NCBI GenBank assembly: GCA_038247995.1
Contig: JBBRUG010000162.1
Span: 1 to 13,007 of the forward strand
DNA from: JBBRUG01 sp038247995
GTDB lineage: Bacteria; Chloroflexota; Chloroflexia; Chloroflexales; Chloroflexaceae
Direction: 5' to 3'
Length of the DNA: 13,007 bases
Positions 1 through 6,919 of this stretch are shown here, piece by piece. Each line of letters opens with the position of its first letter. Within the stretch, counting starts at the first letter, position 1. The notes beneath the pieces were generated by a model that saw only the letters and a list, made by a program, of their open reading frames with translations, ran no database searches and was not told the origin of the DNA. Position numbers and translations under genes: made by a program.

Positions 1-70
1 AGCCCGCCGGCCGCAAACGCACGCAATGAGCCGCGTGCTTCAGCGCGCGGCGGGCGGCGCGCGGGCGGCG

Positions 71-1210
71 CTACCCCGTACGTGGGCGCACAATCAACGT
101 ATCGCCCTGACGGGTGGCCTTGATGTTGCCGGCCCCGCGCAACGCATCAGGCATGAGCAAGTGGCGGCGATACGGGCCGGCGCGCACAATCAGTTCGTCG
201 CCGCTGAGCGTGAGGCCAAGCTCCTCGCGGTGCAAACCGGGCAGGTTGATCGCAATGCTTGGGTCGGGAGCGCCGCTGACGACGATCGGCGGGTTAACCG
301 TTGCGGCGGGCAGGGGCGACGTGTTTGCATACATTGCTGCGCCCAGCGCGGCCAGTTCCGCCGGCGTAGCGGGTGTCGGGCCAAGCGGTAGGGTGAACAA
401 CTGATGTTCGGGCCAGATTGCTGCCGTCTCCGCGATAACCTGGCTCTGTTCGGCGCTGAGTGCCGCCAGCGGGCCGTTCACATAGGCGGCGGGCATGAGC
501 GGCCCGGCGATCAGTGTTTCCACGGCCAGGCCGAAGAGATGCAGGGCCGGTACGGCAATGCGCGCATCGCGCAGGCCTCCGGCATCGGGGCGAACGACAT
601 AGCGCACGCGGGTCGACGTTGGGTCGAGCGTTGTATCACGCAATTGTTCGAGGTCGGCGCGGGCCTGTTGCACCTGGCCGAGCCATTCAAAAGGGAGCAA
701 GCTGCCGGGCACAATGGCGCGCGAAACCGAAGCGCTGGAGCGCCCCGGGCCGCGATCGAGGCCGAAGAGCAGCCGCAGCGACCAGCGGAAGGTATCGGGT
801 ACGGCCAGGGCGCGCAGGAGGGCGGAGTGCGCCCCGGCATCGACACAGACCAGGTCGTACGCGGCGCCGAGCCGGCGCAGGCGGGCCACAGCCAGGAAGA
901 GATCACTGCCAGGGATGATCGGCAGTTCGTCGCCGGCAATATTTGCAGCAGCATTGGCGCCGCCGCCTGTCCGTTGCCGTAGTTCATTCCAGAGCGTGGC
1001 CAGATCGCTCAATGCATCAAGCGCCCAGGCATCGAGGTTCGGCGCAAGCGGTTGGGGCTCAGGGCCGGGGCGAAGTTCCGCCAGAGCGTGTGAAGGCCCT
1101 ACGCTAGCCAGAAGTGTACGTGCGCCAACCTGCGCAGCAGCGGCGGCGGTAGCGGCGGTGGTCAGGGCCGTGGCGCTACTATCGGCGCCGGTGAAGATCA
1201 GCATCTGCAT
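71..1210 (-). CDS. ArsA-like P-loop protein with degenerate Walker A and C-terminal HSP20-like domain
   Basis: Predicted 379 residues. The overall plan is that of the ArsA/Get3 anion-transporting ATPase family. There is an N-terminal P-loop-like strand (MLIFTGADSSATAL, residues 3-16), then SVGPSHAL (36-43) where ArsA proteins have STDPAHSL, and YDLVCVDAGAHSALLRAL (118-135) where they have YDxVxxDTAPTGHTLRLL. Residues 308-376 match the HSP20-like domain found at the C-terminus of many bacterial ArsA paralogues (NLPGLHREEL, GDELIVRAGPYRRHLLMP). The catalytic GKGGVGKT is absent: there is no P-loop Lys, and the switch Asp of DPAHS is replaced. ATP hydrolysis therefore looks lost, and a scaffold or chaperone-partner role is an inference. 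The start at 1210 (ATG CAG ATG) was chosen because protein similarity begins there; a longer reading to 1408 would overlap efp and has no family-like sequence. The Shine-Dalgarno site is weak. The gene is divergent from efp, 166 bases away. Confidence 0.8.
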   Translation of the reverse strand: MQMLIFTGADSSATALTTAATAAAAAQVGARTLLASVGPSHALAELRPGPEPQPLAPNLDAWALDALSDLATLWNELRQRTGGGANAAANIAGDELPIIPGSDLFLAVARLRRLGAAYDLVCVDAGAHSALLRALAVPDTFRWSLRLLFGLDRGPGRSSASVSRAIVPGSLLPFEWLGQVQQARADLEQLRDTTLDPTSTRVRYVVRPDAGGLRDARIAVPALHLFGLAVETLIAGPLMPAAYVNGPLAALSAEQSQVIAETAAIWPEHQLFTLPLGPTPATPAELAALGAAMYANTSPLPAATVNPPIVVSGAPDPSIAINLPGLHREELGLTLSGDELIVRAGPYRRHLLMPDALRGAGNIKATRQGDTLIVRPRTG

Positions 1211-1243
1211 AGGCCAAGTGTAGCATGAAATAGCCGCTCCGAC

Positions 1244-1272
1244 TTGCCGAGATCGCCGACCCCGGCTATAGT
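1244..1272 (+). promoter_or_regulatory. putative sigma70-type promoter of efp
   Basis: TTGCCG (1244-1249) and TATAGT (1267-1272) are separated by exactly 17 bases, a good -35/-10 arrangement. A start near 1279 would give a leader of about 98 nt before the efp ATG. This is a pattern match only. Confidence 0.4.
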
Positions 1273-1376
1273 GGAGAGGATCCGCGGGTGTTGCAGCGTG
1301 CGGCGCACCGTCACGCAAACTATTAAAGTAAAAGCACGGTATTTTAACCCAAACCGACTCAAGGAGACCTACATCA

Positions 1377-1949
1377 ATGGCTTCAGGAACCACTACTGAT
1401 CTGCGCAACGGCGCAGTGCTGCGCTACAATGGCGGCCTATTTCAGGTCGTCGAATTTCAACACGTTGCGCCGGGCAACTGGCGCGCGTTTGTGCGCGTCA
1501 AGCTCAAAAATCTGGCGAATGGCAAGGTCGTCGAAGATCGCATGCGCGCCGGCGCCAATATCGATATTGTACGCATTGAGCGCCGCTCGATGCAGTTCCT
1601 CTACCGTGAGGGCGACAATTACGTGTTTATGGACAATGACACCTACGACCAGTTCCCGGTTGCGGCCGATGTTGTCGGTGAGGCGAATACGCGCTTCCTC
1701 AAGGAGAATGACACAGCCGAGCTCGTCTACGACTCTGACCGCGAGGAGTTGCTCGGGGTTGAACTGCCGATCTTTGTCGAGCTTACCGTCACCGAGACGA
1801 CGATTGCGGTGCGCGGCGACACGGCGACGAACGTCACCAAGGCGGCCACGCTGGAGACAGGCGCCGTTATTCAGGTGCCCGGCTTTGTGAATGAGGGCGA
1901 TGTGTTGAAGATTGACACCCGCTCGGGCGACTATATTACCCGCGTGTAG
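1377..1949 (+). CDS. efp: translation elongation factor P (EF-P)
   Basis: EF-P binds the ribosome between the P and E sites and relieves stalling at polyproline stretches. The 190-residue product has the usual length and three-domain layout: a KOW-like N-terminal domain (about 1-65), a middle OB domain (about 66-130, with the family-typical QFLYREGDNYVFMDN around 73-87) and a C-terminal OB domain ending in GDYITRV. The start is set by the Shine-Dalgarno AAGGAG (1361-1366), 10 bases before the ATG. The notable point is the tip of the domain I loop. It reads HVAPGNWRAF, so residue 34, the position of the modified Lys in E. coli EF-P, is Asn, followed by Trp35. The usual Lys (beta-lysylated or aminopentanolylated) or Arg (rhamnosylated) is absent, so this EF-P probably works unmodified or by another chemistry. 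No modification enzyme is seen in the window. Confidence 0.97.
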   Translation: MASGTTTDLRNGAVLRYNGGLFQVVEFQHVAPGNWRAFVRVKLKNLANGKVVEDRMRAGANIDIVRIERRSMQFLYREGDNYVFMDNDTYDQFPVAADVVGEANTRFLKENDTAELVYDSDREELLGVELPIFVELTVTETTIAVRGDTATNVTKAATLETGAVIQVPGFVNEGDVLKIDTRSGDYITRV

Positions 1950-1980
1950 GCGTTGGGCTGAGCCGAGACGCGAGACCACG

Positions 1981-2047
1981 GACCAAGGATCAAGGCCGAG
2001 CATTGCTTGGCATTCGTCCTTGGTCTTTCGTCGCATGGGCCTTGATC
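1981..2047. repeat. two interlocked inverted repeats between convergent genes
   Basis: GACCAAGGA (1981-1989) is perfectly complementary to TCCTTGGTC (2017-2025). GATCAAGGCC (1988-1997) is perfectly complementary to GGCCTTGATC (2038-2047). The 5' arms lie side by side, overlapping by two bases, and the 3' arms follow in the same order, so the two helices are interlocked (A-B-A'-B') rather than nested. The element fills the gap between the efp stop and the peptidase stop. It may act as a bidirectional transcription end, although no long T-run follows. Confidence 0.55.
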
Positions 2048-2050
2048 GCA

Positions 2051-3427
2051 TTACCTGATCATCTGATGACTCGGCGTGAACAACCCCTCCAGCGCCGCTT
2101 CGCGTTCCCCCAGCGGCTCCAACGCCACCGTATTATCCTCGGCCCGATAGACCAGCACGGCCCGTTCGAAATACTGAATTACCTGCTCACCTCCGTCGGC
2201 GCTACGTGCCATGAATTCGGCGGATAGCGGTAGCCCAAACACGGCGAGCCCGCCGCCGCGCTCCCAGAACGCGCCGATTGCACCGCCCAGGCTGTGCCCC
2301 GACTCAGGGAAGAAGCGGGGCGCTGGGCTGGTTTCGCTCGGCGTTTGTGCCGTAGCTCCGCCATAGGCCAACGCTATGGCGGCGTTTGTGCCGAGGGGCG
2401 CCGGCTGGATGAAATACGGCGTATCAGCCAGATCGAAGCGCAGATCAAGTTGCACATTCCTGAAGCGCTGGCTGATCCCGGTTGGCGTATCTACCGCCAA
2501 GCTGAGCGGCGGACCGAAGCGCGCGTAGCCGCCGAGGGCGCGCCAGTAGCGGAAGATCGGCGCCGGTACGTTAATCCCGTCGATCAGGCCGTCTTTGGGG
2601 AGTGGCAACAACTGTTCGGGATCGCCGAGCACTGCCTGGAGGCCTGCCAGGTTCTCGGCAAACTCCGACAGATTCCCCGTCACCAGTTCGGGCGTAATCG
2701 AAGCGATGCCCATGCTGCCGGCCCAATCGTGCATGCCGCCGGTGATGTTGTAGCGCGGCCAGAAGCGGCTATAGATATAACCCGCGCTGGTGGCGTAGGC
2801 TTCGGCCATCGCGATCGAAGGCGCATGTTCACAGGCGGCGGGAAAAACCAGTCCGGCGTTCGAGTGAATAAAGATCGCCCCGGCGGCGTCCCAGAGAAAA
2901 CTACGGATCAGCCGCGTCTCGACTTGCGAATCGGGGTAGGAACCGCCGGTGTCGGAGATAAAGCTGCCCGCGCCATACACTGTCGTGCTCCAATCATTCT
3001 CCGTACAGGCGTCGAGGTTTGTGTTCATATTGCGGTTCAAATCGACGCCTGCCGCATCAAAACGCCAATCGAGTGCCAACCCGTCGGGGTTGAGCGCAGG
3101 AATAAAGTAGATGCGGACATCAGGCGGGATCTGGGCTGGATTAGCCTGAAAGTACGCGATCAGTTCCAGCGTGAGCCGATAGGTATTGGCTTCGGGGCCG
3201 CCGTGGGTTGCGCCAACCACCACCAGTTTGCGTGGGCCGTCACCAATCTGAACCACCTCGATCGGCCGGCCCTGCGCCGATTCGCCCAACACAAAAGTCT
3301 GGATCGTCGCCGCTGTAGCCAATTGCGGTAACGTCAACCCAGTCGCGCCAAGTAGTGCCGTTAGCGGCAAGGCGAGTAACAAGCACCAGAGCGCGATCCG
3401 TTGGAGCCGAGTGTGAAAGAGGAGCAT
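2051..3427 (-). CDS. secreted M14-family zinc carboxypeptidase with C-terminal repeat domain
   Basis: Predicted 458 residues and exported. The N-terminal signal peptide has basic residues, then a hydrophobic stretch around 11-31, with a likely cleavage near ATA-AT (38-41). The zinc peptidase domain spans roughly 42-270. It has THGGPEANT with His75 and Glu79 as first metal ligands, NPDG (113-116), Arg122, GVDLNRN (127-133) with the substrate-binding Asn/Arg pair, IHSNAG with His188 as the third ligand, and ITPEL with Glu247 as the likely catalytic base. The first motif reads H-x3-E rather than the textbook H-x2-E, as in a subset of M14 relatives. Residues about 285-445 hold two copies of a module containing FRYWRALGGYARFGPPLS and FWERGGGLAVFGLPLS, followed by an F/Q-rich strand; similar modules sit on secreted Chloroflexota proteins. 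The start at 3427 was chosen because the signal peptide begins there; a GTG at 3502 would add an unlikely 25-residue polar extension. No clear Shine-Dalgarno. The natural substrate is unknown. Confidence 0.88.
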   Translation of the reverse strand: MLLFHTRLQRIALWCLLLALPLTALLGATGLTLPQLATAATIQTFVLGESAQGRPIEVVQIGDGPRKLVVVGATHGGPEANTYRLTLELIAYFQANPAQIPPDVRIYFIPALNPDGLALDWRFDAAGVDLNRNMNTNLDACTENDWSTTVYGAGSFISDTGGSYPDSQVETRLIRSFLWDAAGAIFIHSNAGLVFPAACEHAPSIAMAEAYATSAGYIYSRFWPRYNITGGMHDWAGSMGIASITPELVTGNLSEFAENLAGLQAVLGDPEQLLPLPKDGLIDGINVPAPIFRYWRALGGYARFGPPLSLAVDTPTGISQRFRNVQLDLRFDLADTPYFIQPAPLGTNAAIALAYGGATAQTPSETSPAPRFFPESGHSLGGAIGAFWERGGGLAVFGLPLSAEFMARSADGGEQVIQYFERAVLVYRAEDNTVALEPLGEREAALEGLFTPSHQMIR

Positions 3428-3540
3428 GGCGTGTGAGTACTGAATCCTGAATCCTGACTGCCGAAGTCTGGCACACAACTTGCTTTCCTGATCAAGATAC
3501 ACGGCGGATATGCCGACGAACTCACCGAAAGGGGCCTACA

Positions 3541-3996
3541 ATGACTGCGTTGACAATCCGAGTTTTCGATACTCCTGATGCTGCTTATGCTGCATGTGAG
3601 CGCTTGTTTGAGACGGGAGTTCCGCGTGGGAGTGCGTACGTAATTGATGCCACGGGAGTGCGGCAGGGTACGTTTGCCGATGCTGAACCCAATATACATA
3701 ACCGGGCGGTTGAGCGCAAGGGCAGTTTCGCCGATGCGGAACCGCAGAGCCACGACCGCAATCTCGAGCCGAACGGCAGCTTCGCCGATGTCGATTCGCA
3801 GGGTGGCCGCATGCCAACGGTGCAGAAAGGCGATTTTGCAAAGGGGATGCGCGAGACAACGCCACCCAATGAGCAAGAGCTGCGCGATCTTCTTGATCGT
3901 CTGGGCGTTGCCGATACTGAACGTGAGGACTGCGTGACCCACCTGCGCAATGGGCGCGCGCTCCTGATGATTGAAGATATGACCGTGGCGCGCTAA
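3541..3996 (+). CDS. small protein with four 18-residue G-x-F-A repeats, possible stress-related family
   Basis: 151 residues with no signal peptide or membrane segment. The N-terminal part (1-36, TIRVFDTPDAAYAACERLFETGVPR) has the beta-alpha form of proteins related to the general stress protein 17M/YflT group, where a short strand is followed by a helix and a Gly turn. The centre consists of repeats starting exactly 18 residues apart: GTFAD at 43, GSFAD at 61, GSFAD at 79 and GDFAK at 97. The first two repeats share AEP and HxR. The C-terminus (about 110-148) is predicted helical and ends in a hydrophobic RALLMIED strand. The start is supported by AAAGGGG (3528-3534), 6 bases before the ATG. 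The gene is monocistronic between a divergent peptidase and a strong terminator. Its function is not known; the stress assignment is an inference from fold-like similarity. Confidence 0.8.
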   Translation: MTALTIRVFDTPDAAYAACERLFETGVPRGSAYVIDATGVRQGTFADAEPNIHNRAVERKGSFADAEPQSHDRNLEPNGSFADVDSQGGRMPTVQKGDFAKGMRETTPPNEQELRDLLDRLGVADTEREDCVTHLRNGRALLMIEDMTVAR

Positions 3997-4010
3997 GCAA
4001 GCAACGTAGT

Positions 4011-4083
4011 AAACCTGTCAGGTGCGGCACAGCGCAGATTGCTGTTCAGCAAAGGCTGTGCGCCGCACCTGACAGGTTTTTTT
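4011..4083 (+). terminator. strong Rho-independent terminator of the repeat-protein gene
   Basis: AAACCTGTCAGGTGCGGC (4011-4028) pairs perfectly over 18 bases with 4062-4079. A further ACAGC/GCTGT helix (4029-4033 with 4055-4059) closes the loop after a 2-base bulge. T7 follows at 4077-4083. It begins 15 bases after the stop codon at 3996. Confidence 0.88.
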
Positions 4084-4140
4084 GCGTAAAGGGCCGATTG
4101 CTGCTCGGCAGAAGCTGTGGCCGCACCTGACAGGGTTTTT
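4033..4140 (+). repeat. tandem duplication of the terminator 3' half
   Basis: The about 50-base stretch 4033-4083 (loop plus 3' arm plus T-run) is repeated with a few changes at 4090-4140. Shared text includes GATTGCTG, the CAG/GGC loop bases, GCCGCACCTGACAGG and a T-run. The second copy has no 5' arm of its own, so it could pair only with the arm at 4014-4028. Its T-run overlaps the TAA stop (4139-4141, minus) of the convergent TerB-like gene. Confidence 0.7.
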
Positions 4141-5059
4141 AGGCTGTCGCCCGTTGCCGGGCCTGCACAAACTGCGCGTGGGTCAGGTTAATATTGGCGT
4201 TGATCCGGCTAATCTCGGCGCTCTCGGCGTTCGAGATCGCGCCATCGGCGGCGGCGACGGCGAACAACGCGTCGAGGAAGCGTTCGCGCTGGGCAATTGA
4301 TGCACTATCGGCGAACTCTTTGGTCAGCCGGTAGAAGTCGAGGTCGGCAGCGCTCTCTTCAAGGGCAACCTCCGTGACAAGTACGGCCCGTTCGTGATCA
4401 ATACCCCAGCCACGCTCTAATGCAGCGGCGATCTGGCTGAATTCGGCGTCGGTAACCTGCTGATCAACCCGCGCTACGCGGGCAAGCAAGCCGCCGGCGA
4501 GCGCAAGGATATGCGCCTCATCGGGGGAGATGCTCAGTGCGTCGGCGGGTGATTTGCCGAGCCGTTGGCGCACTGCGAAGTAGATCCGATTATTGAGAAA
4601 CTCCTCAAGGTAGCGCTCGCGGTTCGGGCCGGCGACCGGATTGCCGAAGCCGCGAATCAGGCGTCCAAGCTGGGCCAGTACACCGGTATCGGCAGCGGCT
4701 AAGGCAGCGCTGATCTCGGCAGCGACGGTGCGCTCGGCGTCGGTATGTACCCCATCCGATGCGAAAAGATGATCAATCGCCTCGATCGCCAACTGGCGAT
4801 CCCGTGACCCGCGTAGGGTTTGGGCCAACTCGCCGACTAGGCGGTTGCGCTCAGCAACATCAACCGGCGAATGCAGATAAATCTCCAGTTCGGCCCAATC
4901 ATTGGCCGTCAGATCCATCTCCGGGCGCCCACCGGTCTGGCCCAGGCGCGTTAATATCTGTTTGAGGCTGTTGATCTCATCGCTCGCCAGATGTCCATCC
5001 GCCCATGCCGCCGCAATGATCACCTTTGCCAGAGCCATTGCCAGATCACGTTCCGCCAT
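4139..5059 (-). CDS. double TerB-like domain protein
   Basis: 306 residues, cytosolic by sequence (no signal or membrane segment) and mostly helical. Two TerB-type (tellurite-resistance TerB fold) helical domains can be read. The first covers about 5-120 (VIIAAAWADGHLASDEINSL and later DHLFASDGVHTDAERTVAAEI). The second covers about 190-300 (LLARVARVDQQVTDAEFSQI and DALFAVAAADGAISNAESAEI). Each carries the acidic A-x-x-D-G-x-[ILV]-x-x-x-E signature that in TerB relatives can bind a metal. The linker (about 135-180) contains FLNNRIYFAVRQRLGKSP, not recognised. The start is supported by AAGGAA about 6 bases upstream. The gene lies last in a same-strand cluster behind the TPM/coiled-coil ORFs, 123 bases away, so a role in the same envelope or stress function is plausible but inferred. 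Real tellurite resistance is not implied. Confidence 0.82.
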   Translation of the reverse strand: MAERDLAMALAKVIIAAAWADGHLASDEINSLKQILTRLGQTGGRPEMDLTANDWAELEIYLHSPVDVAERNRLVGELAQTLRGSRDRQLAIEAIDHLFASDGVHTDAERTVAAEISAALAAADTGVLAQLGRLIRGFGNPVAGPNRERYLEEFLNNRIYFAVRQRLGKSPADALSISPDEAHILALAGGLLARVARVDQQVTDAEFSQIAAALERGWGIDHERAVLVTEVALEESAADLDFYRLTKEFADSASIAQRERFLDALFAVAAADGAISNAESAEISRINANINLTHAQFVQARQRATA

Positions 5060-5089
5060 AACTGTTCCTTGTGCTGTTGTTTCTTTTTT

Positions 5090-5123
5090 GCCGGCGGGAC
5101 GCAGTTTGGCGCATCCCGCCGGC
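5090..5123. repeat. GC-rich hairpin ahead of the TerB-like gene
   Basis: GCCGGCGGGA (5090-5099) and TCCCGCCGGC (5114-5123) form a perfect 10-base stem with a 14-base loop. In the minus-strand transcript the hairpin is followed by A-rich rather than U-rich sequence and then the TerB-like Shine-Dalgarno. An intercistronic processing or stability element is therefore more likely than a terminator. Confidence 0.6.
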
Positions 5124-5131
5124 TGCCGTTG

Positions 5132-5187
5132 GGGCGGGCCTATGTGTCCGCCCTACCGCCTTCCGCCCTACCGCCTTCCGCCCTACC
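5132..5187. repeat. GGGCGG hairpin and 15-base tandem repeat
   Basis: GGGCGG (5132-5137) is complementary to CCGCCC (5148-5153). From 5148 the unit CCGCCCTACCGCCTT occurs twice in full (5148-5162, 5163-5177) and a third time in part (CCGCCCTACC, 5178-5187). The TAG stop (5183-5185) of the Gly-rich coiled-coil ORF lies inside the third unit, so the array runs directly into the coding end. Confidence 0.75.
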
Positions 5188-6910
5188 ATCCCCCGCCCGA
5201 TGAACCGCCACCGCCGAACGATCCGCCGCTCCCACCGCCGCCGAACGACCCGCTACTGCCGCCCATACTGCCCCAACCGCCACCACCGCCGCTGCTGCCG
5301 CCGCTCGTCCAGCCGCCGCTGCCACCCCAGCCGCCGGTGATGATCACCGGCCCGGCGCCGCCCGGCGGACGGCGGTTACGTTGGAGTGAGCGGCTGATCT
5401 CGTCGGCTTCAGCGGTGATCGCGCGCGCTTCTTTGAGCGTCTGCTCCAGAGCAGGCGCGCCGCTAATTGGTAAGCGGATCTGCTCAAAGCGCCGCCGGGC
5501 CGTGGCGAGGCGCTGGCGAATACTGCGCACCCCGCTCAGCCCGATTGCGCTGCCCAGCAGCATATCCGCTTCGCTGAGCGCCGAGCGCGTACGCGAGAGT
5601 TCAGTGTTCAGTTCAGTGCGCAGGCGTTCAAGTTTCTGGACATCATCGTAGACTTGCTTGTAAACCGTTTCGGCGTCACCTTGCAACTGCCGATACGCTG
5701 CATAAGCAGCTTCCAGCGCCTGGCGCCGCGTCGCGTCCTCGGACGTTGTAGCCTGCTGGGCAAGCTGATACGCCTTTTGAACCTGGGCCTGAATGCCATC
5801 GATTGCGCGCTGATTGGCCGGGTCGATATCGGCGCGATGGACGCCGGAATATTTGACGATCTTCTTCACTTCGGCAGTGGCCAGATCCTGGGCCTTCTGC
5901 ACTTGTTCGCGCAGTTTATTTGTCGTTTCAACTTCCGAGCGCGCCCCGGCCAGGGCATCGTCGGCGAGCTTGTCGGCCTCTTGCGCATCGCGCACCGCTA
6001 CCAGCCAATCGGGTTTCGCCTGGTCGATCGCCTGGCGAACTTTACCGACCAGTTCAGCGGCGCGGCTTAGTTGCATTGTCATAGCCGGAGTCACATCGGG
6101 GTCGTTCGCGGCGACAAATTTGCCGCCGGCCAGAACGCTGCGCTCGGCCTCGGCGAGCAAATCCCGTGCCGTTACGCGGGCATGTTCCAGATCAGTCAGC
6201 CGTTGCGTAATCGCGTCGATCAGTTCACGGACGTAGGCGAGTTCCGCATCAGCAGCGTCGAGATCTTCCTTGGCGGCATGGAAGTCCTGGGCTTCCATCG
6301 TGTTACCGGCGCGGGCCTGAACCCAGTGTTCGTGGGCGCGATCGGCTGCAGCCTGCGCTTCGCTGCCGTTGCCGCGGATATCACTCCAGGTACTCTCGGC
6401 GAACTCGTCTACGGCGTCGAAGGCCGTGCGGCCCTGAGCGATGAGCTCCGCCGCTGCCTGACCACTCTTTTCGAGCGCTGCAATCCGGCGATCATTTTCG
6501 GCGCGTAGTTCGGGTAAGGCTGCGCCATAGGCGATCGCCTCGCCAAGCATCATGCGCGCAGCCTGCAACTTGGTGTCGGCCATATCCAGGTTGCCGCCCT
6601 GGATGGCGCGCAAGCCTTCGTCGAGCGCGGTGCGTGTACCGTCGAGGGCGGTGCGGCTGGCCTCCATCTGGTAGCCTTCCGCAGCCAGGTGTACGGCATC
6701 GTTATGGCCCTGGAGGATGCCGGCGCGGAGCTCAAGTGCGCCGGCAACTGCCGCGCCAATCCGCACACTGGTTGCCGACGCTGCCTGAGCCGCCGTGATG
6801 GCTTCGCGGGCGTCGTGCCCGCTCATTGCCGTCGTGGCGCGCTCTACCAATCGTTGGGCTGGGGCCAGGGCCGCCGTAGGATCGGCAAGCTCCTGTTCCA
6901 GCGCCGCCAA
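5183..6910 (-). CDS. coiled-coil protein with Gly-rich C-terminal tail, probable 3' half of the TPM protein
   Basis: 575 residues if counted from the TTG at 6910, though no Shine-Dalgarno serves that codon. The same frame is open back to 6934, adding SVADAADQ directly after the frame change. About 1-510 is Ala/Glu/Gln-rich helix with long heptad-like stretches and no enzyme motif. The last 60 residues are a flexible Gly/Ser tail (GGSSGGGGGWGSMGGSS, GGGGSSGGGW). A Gly-rich tail ending in GGG[SG]W is typical of the C-terminus of TPM-domain membrane proteins. The ORF directly upstream has the signal peptide, TPM domain and membrane segment but lacks this tail. Together they make one conventional architecture of 917 residues, so I read this ORF as the second half of one gene rather than an independent cistron. 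Confidence 0.8.
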   Translation of the reverse strand: MAALEQELADPTAALAPAQRLVERATTAMSGHDAREAITAAQAASATSVRIGAAVAGALELRAGILQGHNDAVHLAAEGYQMEASRTALDGTRTALDEGLRAIQGGNLDMADTKLQAARMMLGEAIAYGAALPELRAENDRRIAALEKSGQAAAELIAQGRTAFDAVDEFAESTWSDIRGNGSEAQAAADRAHEHWVQARAGNTMEAQDFHAAKEDLDAADAELAYVRELIDAITQRLTDLEHARVTARDLLAEAERSVLAGGKFVAANDPDVTPAMTMQLSRAAELVGKVRQAIDQAKPDWLVAVRDAQEADKLADDALAGARSEVETTNKLREQVQKAQDLATAEVKKIVKYSGVHRADIDPANQRAIDGIQAQVQKAYQLAQQATTSEDATRRQALEAAYAAYRQLQGDAETVYKQVYDDVQKLERLRTELNTELSRTRSALSEADMLLGSAIGLSGVRSIRQRLATARRRFEQIRLPISGAPALEQTLKEARAITAEADEISRSLQRNRRPPGGAGPVIITGGWGGSGGWTSGGSSGGGGGWGSMGGSSGSFGGGGSGGSFGGGGSSGGGW

Positions 6911-6919
6911 CTGGTCGGC

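Noticed and set aside
1..70. GC-rich sequence beyond the ArsA-like stop codon
   Set aside because: It contains GCGCG/CGGCGG runs that could pair, but no clear hairpin-plus-T terminator and no supported gene; nothing is called.
1211..1408. N-terminal extension of the ArsA-like protein to 1408
   Set aside because: It would overlap the efp start and promoter and lacks family-like sequence before MQMLIFTG at 1210.
2294..3331. 345-residue plus-strand ORF
   Set aside because: It is antisense to the M14 peptidase, whose catalytic motifs and signal peptide are clear. The product is Arg/Ala-rich with no recognisable family, as expected of a shadow frame in GC-rich DNA.
5090..5123. Intrinsic terminator between the coiled-coil ORF and the TerB-like gene
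   Set aside because: The T-run lies on the wrong side: in the minus-strand transcript the stem is followed by A residues, so it is listed as a hairpin only.
4902..5651. 249-residue plus-strand ORF with a proline-rich run
   Set aside because: The proline run is the complement of the Gly-rich tail of the minus-strand coiled-coil ORF, and it has no ribosome site.
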